NCBI GenBank assembly: GCA_030374765.1 | Contig: JARGXX010000064.1 | Coordinates: 1-23,335, forward strand | Origin: Agarophyton chilense | Taxonomy: Eukaryota > Rhodophyta > Florideophyceae > Gracilariales > Gracilariaceae | Length of the DNA: 23,335 nt | Reading direction: 5' to 3' | In this document: piece after piece, positions 1 to 7,400 of the stretch | Numbering within the stretch: position 1 is the stretch's first letter | Layout of the letters: the number at the start of each line of letters is the position of its first letter | Made by a program: the position numbers and the translations under genes | Notes under the pieces: generated by a model | Seen by the model: only the letters and a program-made list of their open reading frames with translations | The model's database searches: none | What the model was told of the DNA's origin: nothing

Positions 1-672
1 TTGATGAAGCATGCTGAAGAGGATACGATACCGAAATCTATCGTGGTACCCCGTATGCCTCAGCTTCAAAGCGCTCAGATAGACAAATACAGCTCGCAGT
101 TCAAACAACTTTCGGAAAATTTTGCGAAACAATTTCTGAAACTTCTTATTCAAGCCAAACTGGACGAAGTCCGTGAGCTTAAAAAGTCTCGAAGGAAACT
201 ACTCGAAGAAGCTTTCGAAAGTTTGGAGGAGGCGCTTACGGAGGGCCTCATTTGCCTTTCGTACGTCACCAATGAACAAACCAAGAACCTCTGTGAAAGG
301 TTCAAGGAAATGTTTGTATCTTCTCTGAATGATAAGAAGATACAAGCCACAATAGCGAGCGGTCTAGGTAGCTACATAAAGAACACCAAAAAGAAAGCTG
401 ACCTCCTGAAGAAATCCGCGCAATCGGCTGATGAAGAGGGGGCCCCAGAAGGGGTCGATCAGACGCGGAAGGAGCTAGCAGCCCTTAGAAATAGAATTAG
501 TGTTTTGGAGAGTTCTCGTAAGAATAATCCCCCCAAAGCTCCAAAAGCCCCTAATAAACAAAAGCCCCTAAAGGGCAGGGCTAAAGCAGCGGGGAAAAGT
601 AGTGTAAAGCCTAATCCGAAGCCGAAAAACGGAAAGGCAGGCGCCGCCGGACGGGGCGCCAGGCAAAATTAA
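1..672 (+). CDS. ORF1 of the Penelope-like element: coiled-coil protein with basic tail (possibly 5'-partial)
   Basis: An open frame of 222-223 codons. I prefer the ATG at position 4 to the TTG at 1, but the frame may continue to the left of the window. Residues about 25-110 are rich in Leu, Lys and Glu and look alpha-helical, and a second short helix (AALRNRISVLESS) lies near residue 160. The last 50 residues are Lys, Pro, Ala and Gly rich with no acidic residues, as in nucleic-acid-binding tails. I recognise no catalytic domain. By position, upstream of and overlapping the reverse transcriptase frame, it is the element's ORF1, probably binding element RNA (inference). It is intact although the downstream frame is broken. 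Confidence 0.7.
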   Translation: MMKHAEEDTIPKSIVVPRMPQLQSAQIDKYSSQFKQLSENFAKQFLKLLIQAKLDEVRELKKSRRKLLEEAFESLEEALTEGLICLSYVTNEQTKNLCERFKEMFVSSLNDKKIQATIASGLGSYIKNTKKKADLLKKSAQSADEEGAPEGVDQTRKELAALRNRISVLESSRKNNPPKAPKAPNKQKPLKGRAKAAGKSSVKPNPKPKNGKAGAAGRGARQN

Positions 673-2434
673 ACCGTTCCAGGCCAAGGAAGCCCCGTTC
701 CTTCTCCTGCGAGTTCAAATATAACCCACCGGTTGGAATCAAAGACGAGGAAGTACCTTTTGAAGTTAAAAAGGTACTCTCCGTCGGTGGTGGGTTCATG
801 CTTCGAACTCCATTAAAGGAATGCCTTGAAGATACAGTGGATCCCCTCTTTAAGGCACTAGGAACGGGGACAGGGAGAATGGTTCATCCCCTAGCTATGC
901 GAGTGACACGGAAGTTTGAGAGAGAACTCACTCGTATTGAGGATGACATTCCCCCAGCCTTGCATCGAACGTTGATGCGAGGTATTAAGTACATGAAGAC
1001 GAAGGACTGGGTCGTCAAACAAGCCGATAAGAACCTCGGACTCACACTTATGAGCCGAGAGTTCTACGACGACCTTGTGCGCAAGGAGATTCGTGAGGGT
1101 GCATTCTCCGAGGTAAGCTCATTCCCCCATGGAAGGCTCCTCGGTAACCTCAACGCAATCTTGCTGGCATGTAATCTGGGGAGGAAATTCACAGATGAAA
1201 CGCTAGAATAACGCTTTAGGCGCCAAGTTCCCGGCACCCCTTCTATGTACTACCGAAGATTCACAAGCCTACGGTGAAGTCTAGACCGATCACGGCGTCA
1301 CACTCGTACATCACGTCGGGGTTGTCTAGACAACTTAGCACCATTCTCAACAAGGAGGTGCAAAAGATTCCGGCTATAACAGTTAATAGCTGGCAAACCG
1401 TAAGGCAATTGGAACATATAGAGCTCCCGTCAGACTGTGTGTCTTCTTGACGTATGACGTGGAGCGATGTTACCCCAGCATCGATATCAGAGACGCCATA
1501 AGAACTCTGTTACATGAATTGCCTCACATATTCATGGCAAACAAAGGCTTCTGGTGTCGTGCTTTGGAGTTCATCATGTTTAACAACTATGTAACAGATG
1601 GACAGGGTGTAACATCGACAGCTTATTGGTACAGCAACTGGAACACCGGTAGCTCCAGCATTTGCTAACCTTTTATTTGTTCTTTAAAGTTTCGAGGAAT
1701 CTTCTTGGACTTTGTAAGCAAGATCATCATCAATCGCCGCTATATTGATGATGGACTTGGTGATACTCAGAGATAGGGCAACTGCGGAGGCTCTCAATGC
1801 ATAGATTGAACACCTGTTCAAACCTGTCTATGACATGGGACATCAGCTCCAAAAAAGCAGTCTATCTTGACTTGGAGATATATAAAGGAAGGAGGTTTAT
1901 GTTTCATAACATTGTGGACATTCGGGTATACACAAAGCCCATCTCCAAGTTCCTATATCTCCATGGAAAGTCCAACCATCCCACGCATACTTTGTCAGGA
2001 ATCGTGAAAGGAGAAATGATAAGATATCTCCGTAACACTTCCGATAAACCATACGTGGGGAGGCCAAAGTAAGCATCCTATTCCGAATGTTAGCGAATCG
2101 TGGATACACAGGACAGCATCTACGGGCTGCTTTGGAATATGTGTCTTACCAAGACAGGGCGAAATATCTTGAGAAGTTCGTCAAACCATCTCCAGACTTG
2201 GGAGGATGGGTAGTCTGCAGATTCCATCCTCGCATTAAGATGTTCTGGCGCCGCTTCAAGGAACTAATGGAAGTTCAAGTCCCGCGAAGTGGAATCCAAG
2301 AGAAATGGCCACGTACTCTTGTCTTCAGACGAGGTAATGGAGTAGCTCGCCATGTCATAAGTGCTATTGCGAAAGGAGCAAAGTCTTCGGACTTAGCCAA
2401 TAGCACTCAAAACCAAACTAATGGAACCAATTAG
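615..2434 (+). pseudogene. Penelope-type reverse transcriptase, broken by multiple frame changes
   Basis: Motifs lie in order but in changing frames. Frame 3 (615-1211) holds VLSVGGGF near 777-797 and VVKQADKNLG near 1012-1041. Frame 2 (1220-1450) holds FYVLPKIHK at 1241-1267 and SRPITASHS. Frame 1 (1441-1668) holds LTYDVERCYPSID from 1447, with the first catalytic Asp at 1456-1458. Frame 2 (1613-1684) holds ATGTPVAPAFANL from 1634. Frame 1 (about 1681-1756) holds RRYIDDG with YIDD at 1741-1752. Frame 2 continues to the stop at 1802. Frame 3 (1797-2072) holds YLDLEIYKG, SNHP at 1971-1982 and GEMIRYLR. Frame 2 (2069-2434) holds FRMLANRGY and the C-terminus. The ADK and LPKIHK blocks are typical of Penelope elements. 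Conserved residues resume without gaps, so small indels rather than introns explain the shifts. There is no GIY-YIG domain. Confidence 0.85.
624..660 (+). promoter_or_regulatory. Candidate -1 ribosomal frameshift signal between ORF1 and the reverse transcriptase frame
   Basis: ORF1 is in frame 1 and the reverse transcriptase frame is in frame 3, open from 615 and therefore overlapping ORF1 by 58 bp. Within the overlap the ORF1 codons AAA AAC preceded by G (624-630) resemble a slippery heptamer, though the first base is not the ideal A. After nine bases comes a GC-only hairpin, GGCGCC at 640-645 with GGCGCC at 655-660 and a 9-base loop. A slip by -1 here would enter the reverse transcriptase frame, which has no ATG until 798, inside conserved sequence. 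An indel in the A5 run would look the same. Confidence 0.35.
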
Positions 2435-2456
2435 AAATGACCAACTGTCCAAGAAC

Positions 2457-2471
2457 GGGGCTAAAAACCCC
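2457..2471 (+). other. Small hairpin GGGG-CTAAAAA-CCCC
   Basis: Four G at 2457-2460 and four C at 2468-2471 can pair around the loop CTAAAAA. The loop and 3' arm together read like a telomeric repeat (CTAAAAACCCC). It lies 23 bases after the reverse transcriptase stop codon. Function unknown. Confidence 0.35.
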
Positions 2472-2614
2472 ACTCTGGGCTTAGTTAAGTTAGTAATGTT
2501 CGTTTCATTAGATAGGGAGCAACATAAGTAGAGCAGTGCTTGGGCCATAGGAGGCTATGTAAGAAGCCGTGGAGAGCTCTCCACCTCTCTTCCAACCTTC
2601 TCATCCCAACATAA

Positions 2615-2650
2615 GGCACTGAGGAGTCATAAAGACGAAAGCGCTCTGCC
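2615..2650 (+). ncRNA. Hammerhead ribozyme (type I layout, minimal stem III)
   Basis: All parts of the self-cleaving hammerhead fold are present in order. Stem I 5' arm is GGCA (2615-2618). The core CTGAGGA (2619-2625) fits CUGANGA. Stem II is GTC (2626-2628) with GAC (2634-2636) around loop ATAAA. The core GAA follows (2637-2639). Stem III is AGC (2640-2642) with GCT (2643-2645). The cleavage base is C2646, and the stem I 3' arm TGCC (2647-2650) pairs fully with GGCA. Stem III has no loop, but AGCGCT is self-complementary, so two molecules could form it together. Hammerheads with very short stem III are known in Penelope-like elements, where they process element RNA. Predicted cleavage is 3' of C2646. 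Activity is untested; the motif match is strong. Confidence 0.85.
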
Positions 2651-2658
2651 ACATCGTT

Positions 2659-2762
2659 CACTTCACCCCGCTTCCCCTCCCTTTCCCTTTCCCCCTCCCC
2701 TTCCGGCTTCAAGGGCGTCCTAGTCCTTAACAGTCTCAGTCTCTCTCTCTCCCCCCCCTTAC
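2659..2762 (+). repeat. Polypyrimidine tract near the retroelement 3' end
   Basis: A C/T-rich run with blocks such as CCTCCCTTTCCCTTTCC, an interruption near 2705-2735, then CTCTCTCTC and a C run. It lies between the hammerhead and the telomeric repeats. It may be part of the element's 3' end or simple-sequence drift; the sequence does not decide. Confidence 0.5.
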
Positions 2763-2803
2763 ATTCTGCGCGACGCAGCACACTTTCAACCACCTTACTC
2801 AAT

Positions 2804-3971
2804 CCCTAAAACCCCTAAAACCCCTAAAACCCCTAAAACCCCTAAAACCCCTAAAACCCCTAAACCCCTAAACCCCTAAACCCCTAAACCCCTAAAACCC
2901 CTACTAAAACCCCTAAACCCCTAAAACCCCTAAACCCCCTAAAACCCCTAAAACCCCTAAAGCCCTAAACCCCTAAACCCCTAAACCCCTAAACCCCTAA
3001 CCTAAAACCCCTAAACCCCTAAAACCCCTAAAACCCCTAAACCCCCCCTAAACCCCTAAACCCCTAAACCCCTAAAACCCCTAAACCCCTAAAACCCCTA
3101 AACCCCTAAACCCCTAAACCCCTAAAACCCCCTAAAACCCCTAAAACCCCTAAACCCCTAAACCCTAAAACCCCTAAAAAACCCCCTAAACCCCTAAAAC
3201 CCCTAAACCCCTAAACCCCTAAAACCCCTAAAACCCCTAAAACCCCTAAACCCCTAAACCCCTAAACCCCTAAAACCCCTAAAAAACCCCTAAACCCCCT
3301 AAACCCCTAAACCCCTAAAACCCCTAAAACCCCTAAACCCCTAAAACCCCTAAACCCCTAAACCCCTAAAACCCCTAAAACCCTAAAACCCCTAAAACCC
3401 CTAAACCCCTAAACCCCTAAACCCCTAAAACCCCTAAACCCCTAAACCCCTAAAACCTAAAAACCCTAAACCCCTAAACCCCTAAACCCCTAAACCCCTA
3501 AACCCCTAAAACCCCTAAAACCCCTAAAACCCCCTAAACCCCTAAACCCCTAAAACCCCTAAACCCCTAAACCCCTAACCCCTAAACCCCTAAACCCCTA
3601 AACGCCCTAAACCCCTAAACCCCTAAACCCCTAAACCCCTAAACCCCTAAAACCCCTAAACCCCTAAACCCCTAAACCCCTAAAACCCCTAAACCCCTAA
3701 AAACCCCTAAAACCCCTAAACCCCTAAACCCCTAAAACCTAAAACCCCTAAACCCCTAAAACCCCCTAAAACCCCTAAACCCCTAAAACCCTAAAACCCC
3801 TAAAGCCCTAAACCCCTAAAACCCCTAAAACCCCTAAACCCCTAAAACCCCTAAACCCCTAAACCCCTAAAACGCCCTAAACCCCTAAACCCCTAAACCC
3901 CCTAAAACCCCTAAACCCCTAAAACCCTAAAAACCCCTAAACCCCTAAAAACCCCTAAACCCCTAAACCCC
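2804..3971 (+). repeat. Telomeric repeat block, C-rich strand on + (outer)
   Basis: About 1,170 bp of CCCCTAAA and CCCCTAAAA with scattered length variants (CCCTAAAA, CCCCCTAAA, runs of five or six A) and a few GCCCTAAA units. The G-rich strand reads TTTAGGGG or TTTTAGGGG. It joins the retroelement 3' region after AAT at 2801-2803 and the satellite at 3972. C-rich on + means the chromosome end is to the left. The irregular spacing could reflect telomerase slippage, old decayed repeats, or homopolymer errors in the assembly. Confidence 0.95.
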
Positions 3972-4183
3972 GCACAATTCCCACCGCATTTCTTAACAGT
4001 GGTTAATATTTGTTAATATTTTCCACAAGTCGTGGGTTCAATTCCCATTGTTTGCAGGACAATTACAATTAGGAGTAGCGCCCCTAATATCATGTAATTA
4101 GCTTAATGACGAGGTAACACTTGCAATTAAGGTTTGGCCACCCCTAATTAGCAAATTAAGTTCCTCCAGAGCACAGCGACGCC
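3972..4183 (+). repeat. First, internally deleted satellite unit
   Basis: This unit is 212 bp instead of 349. After TTCTTAACA it jumps directly to GTGGTTAATATTTG, losing the 138 bp that correspond to 4210-4347 of the next copy. Both breakpoints carry CA, so deletion through 2-bp microhomology is likely. The lost part includes the internal telomere-like motif, the 32/33-bp subrepeats, and the start of the tRNA-like body with most of the A box. One extra A (GCACAATTCCC for GCACATTCCC) also marks this copy. Confidence 0.85.
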
Positions 4184-4253
4184 GCACATTCCCACCGCAT
4201 TTCTTAACACCTAAACCCCGTTCGCGGAATAGAAAAATGCCGTCGCCAACCAA

Positions 4254-4318
4254 GTACCCTTAAGGGGAACAGTTGCAAGTCGATTAGTACCTTAAATGGA
4301 AACGTCGCAAGTCCATAA
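4254..4318 (+). repeat. Internal tandem subrepeat of the satellite unit
   Basis: Two adjacent copies, 33 and 32 bp, both starting GTACC and containing GCAAGTC. With one gap, 25 of 32 aligned columns match. They are an old duplication, diverged from each other yet fixed in all units, so they predate the array amplification. Confidence 0.65.
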
Positions 4319-4333
4319 GTCAAGCCAATATGA

Positions 4334-4405
4334 GTACGTTTAGCTCAGTGGTTAATATTTGTTAATATTTTCCACAAGTCGTGGGTTCAATTCCCATTGT
4401 TTGCA
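4334..4405 (+). pseudogene. tRNA-like sequence in each satellite unit (41 complete copies, last at 18294-18365)
   Basis: The A box TAGCTCAGTGG (4341-4351) and B box GGTTCAATTCC (4384-4394) both match tRNA internal promoters, 43 bp apart as in an intronless tRNA gene. The T arm is excellent: GTGGG (4381-4385), loop TTCAATT, CCCAT (4393-4397). The anticodon stem keeps only TGT/ACA. The D stem fails (GCTC against ATAT), and the acceptor GTACGTT against TGTTTGC has two mismatches and several wobbles. It is therefore a degenerate tRNA derivative, not a working tRNA. CCAC at 4372-4375 could also pair with GTGG at 4381-4384. The promoter boxes may still attract RNA polymerase III, but TTTT at 4368-4371 lies between them. 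Confidence 0.75.
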
Positions 4406-7400
4406 GGACAATTACAATTAGGAGTAGCGCCCCTAATATCATGTAATTAGCTTAATGACGAGGTAACACTTGCAATTAAGGTTTGGCCACCCCTAATTAG
4501 CAAATTAAGTTCCTCCAGAGCACAGCGACGCCGCACATTCCCACCGCATTTCTTAACACCTAAACCCCGTTCGCGGAATAGAAAAATGCCGTCGCCAACC
4601 AAGTACCCTTAAGGGGAACAGTTGCAAGTCGATTAGTACCTTAAATGGAAACGTCGCAAGTCCATAAGTCAAGCCAATATGAGTACGTTTAGCTCAGTGG
4701 TTAATATTTGTTAATATTTTCCACAAGTCGTGGGTTCAATTCCCATTGTTTGCAGGACAATTACAATTAGGAGTAGCGCCCCTAATATCATGTAATTAGC
4801 TTAATGACGAGGTAACACTTGCAATTAAGGTTTGGCCACCCCTAATTAGCAAATTAAGTTCCTCCAGAGCACAGCGACGCCGCACATTCCCACCGCATTT
4901 CTTAACACCTAAACCCCGTTCGCGGAATAGAAAAATGCCGTCGCCAACCAAGTACCCTTAAGGGGAACAGTTGCAAGTCGATTAGTACCTTAAATGGAAA
5001 CGTCGCAAGTCCATAAGTCAAGCCAATATGAGTACGTTTAGCTCAGTGGTTAATATTTGTTAATATTTTCCACAAGTCGTGGGTTCAATTCCCATTGTTT
5101 GCAGGACAATTACAATTAGGAGTAGCGCCCCTAATATCATGTAATTAGCTTAATGACGAGGTAACACTTGCAATTAAGGTTTGGCCACCCCTAATTAGCA
5201 AATTAAGTTCCTCCAGAGCACAGCGACGCCGCACATTCCCACCGCATTTCTTAACACCTAAACCCCGTTCGCGGAATAGAAAAATGCCGTCGCCAACCAA
5301 GTACCCTTAAGGGGAACAGTTGCAAGTCGATTAGTACCTTAAATGGAAACGTCGCAAGTCCATAAGTCAAGCCAATATGAGTACGTTTAGCTCAGTGGTT
5401 AATATTTGTTAATATTTTCCACAAGTCGTGGGTTCAATTCCCATTGTTTGCAGGACAATTACAATTAGGAGTAGCGCCCCTAATATCATGTAATTAGCTT
5501 AATGACGAGGTAACACTTGCAATTAAGGTTTGGCCACCCCTAATTAGCAAATTAAGTTCCTCCAGAGCACAGCGACGCCGCACATTCCCACCGCATTTCT
5601 TAACACCTAAACCCCGTTCGCGGAATAGAAAAATGCCGTCGCCAACCAAGTACCCTTAAGGGGAACAGTTGCAAGTCGATTAGTACCTTAAATGGAAACG
5701 TCGCAAGTCCATAAGTCAAGCCAATATGAGTACGTTTAGCTCAGTGGTTAATATTTGTTAATATTTTCCACAAGTCGTGGGTTCAATTCCCATTGTTTGC
5801 AGGACAATTACAATTAGGAGTAGCGCCCCTAATATCATGTAATTAGCTTAATGACGAGGTAACACTTGCAATTAAGGTTTGGCCACCCCTAATTAGCAAA
5901 TTAAGTTCCTCCAGAGCACAGCGACGCCGCACATTCCCACCGCATTTCTTAACACCTAAACCCCGTTCGCGGAATAGAAAAATGCCGTCGCCAACCAAGT
6001 ACCCTTAAGGGGAACAGTTGCAAGTCGATTAGTACCTTAAATGGAAACGTCGCAAGTCCATAAGTCAAGCCAATATGAGTACGTTTAGCTCAGTGGTTAA
6101 TATTTGTTAATATTTTCCACAAGTCGTGGGTTCAATTCCCATTGTTTGCAGGACAATTACAATTAGGAGTAGCGCCCCTAATATCATGTAATTAGCTTAA
6201 TGACGAGGTAACACTTGCAATTAAGGTTTGGCCACCCCTAATTAGCAAATTAAGTTCCTCCAGAGCACAGCGACGCCGCACATTCCCACCGCATTTCTTA
6301 ACACCTAAACCCCGTTCGCGGAATAGAAAAATGCCGTCGCCAACCAAGTACCCTTAAGGGGAACAGTTGCAAGTCGATTAGTACCTTAAATGGAAACGTC
6401 GCAAGTCCATAAGTCAAGCCAATATGAGTACGTTTAGCTCAGTGGTTAATATTTGTTAATATTTTCCACAAGTCGTGGGTTCAATTCCCATTGTTTGCAG
6501 GACAATTACAATTAGGAGTAGCGCCCCTAATATCATGTAATTAGCTTAATGACGAGGTAACACTTGCAATTAAGGTTTGGCCACCCCTAATTAGCAAATT
6601 AAGTTCCTCCAGAGCACAGCGACGCCGCACATTCCCACCGCATTTCTTAACACCTAAACCCCGTTCGCGGAATAGAAAAATGCCGTCGCCAACCAAGTAC
6701 CCTTAAGGGGAACAGTTGCAAGTCGATTAGTACCTTAAATGGAAACGTCGCAAGTCCATAAGTCAAGCCAATATGAGTACGTTTAGCTCAGTGGTTAATA
6801 TTTGTTAATATTTTCCACAAGTCGTGGGTTCAATTCCCATTGTTTGCAGGACAATTACAATTAGGAGTAGCGCCCCTAATATCATGTAATTAGCTTAATG
6901 ACGAGGTAACACTTGCAATTAAGGTTTGGCCACCCCTAATTAGCAAATTAAGTTCCTCCAGAGCACAGCGACGCCGCACATTCCCACCGCATTTCTTAAC
7001 ACCTAAACCCCGTTCGCGGAATAGAAAAATGCCGTCGCCAACCAAGTACCCTTAAGGGGAACAGTTGCAAGTCGATTAGTACCTTAAATGGAAACGTCGC
7101 AAGTCCATAAGTCAAGCCAATATGAGTACGTTTAGCTCAGTGGTTAATATTTGTTAATATTTTCCACAAGTCGTGGGTTCAATTCCCATTGTTTGCAGGA
7201 CAATTACAATTAGGAGTAGCGCCCCTAATATCATGTAATTAGCTTAATGACGAGGTAACACTTGCAATTAAGGTTTGGCCACCCCTAATTAGCAAATTAA
7301 GTTCCTCCAGAGCACAGCGACGCCGCACATTCCCACCGCATTTCTTAACACCTAAACCCCGTTCGCGGAATAGAAAAATGCCGTCGCCAACCAAGTACCC

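Larger units (their letters stand above)
1..2803 (+). mobile_element. Penelope-like retroelement, endonuclease-less, decayed
   Basis: The segment has the order expected of a Penelope-like element: an ORF1, a reverse transcriptase with the N-terminal ADK region, the LPKIHK and RPI block, the catalytic YDVE and YIDD boxes, the LDL and SNHP thumb region, then a 3' region with a hammerhead ribozyme motif. No GIY-YIG domain follows the reverse transcriptase. Endonuclease-less members of this family are known to attach to telomeres. Here the 3' end runs straight into C-rich telomeric repeats, the orientation expected when the element RNA is copied from a G-rich chromosome overhang. The left end is outside the window. 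Many frame changes show that this copy is dead. Family assignment is confident; the clade is not determined. Confidence 0.85.
2435..2803 (+). other. 3' non-coding region of the retroelement
   Basis: About 370 bp between the last reverse transcriptase frame and the telomeric repeats. It contains a small GGGG/CCCC hairpin at 2457-2471, the hammerhead motif at 2615-2650, and a strongly pyrimidine-rich stretch from about 2659 to 2762 ending in CT repeats and a C run. No convincing + strand gene is present. The minus-strand frame here is Arg, Glu and Gly rich only because it reads the pyrimidine tract backwards. Confidence 0.6.
4184..4532 (+). repeat. Reference satellite unit (first complete copy)
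   Basis: Used to describe internal structure; add multiples of 349 for other copies. In order: a telomere-like motif CCTAAACCCC (4210-4219), two adjacent imperfect subrepeats (4254-4286 and 4287-4318), the palindrome CCCTTAAGGG (4257-4266), a tRNA-like body (4334-4405) with a duplicated GTTAATATTT inside it, an inverted repeat ATTAGG/CCTAAT (4417-4422 with 4432-4437), and two CCCCTAAT motifs 60 bp apart (4430-4437 and 4490-4497) resembling degenerate telomeric repeats. Confidence 0.9.

Noticed and set aside
428..470. CTGATGA within ORF1 as another hammerhead
   Set aside because: No GAAA core follows a matching stem II and no stem I pairing was found; it is ordinary coding sequence.
798..1211. 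Separate 137-residue gene starting at ATG 798
   Set aside because: The frame is open back to 615 with conserved reverse-transcriptase-like residues upstream, and the end is a frame break; it is part of the larger pseudogene.
2485..2802. Minus-strand 105-residue open frame
   Set aside because: It reads the pyrimidine tract backwards, giving Arg/Glu/Gly-rich low complexity, and overlaps the hammerhead.
4334..4405. Functional tRNA gene array
   Set aside because: D stem, acceptor stem and most of the anticodon stem do not pair, so a working tRNA is not supported despite good A and B boxes.
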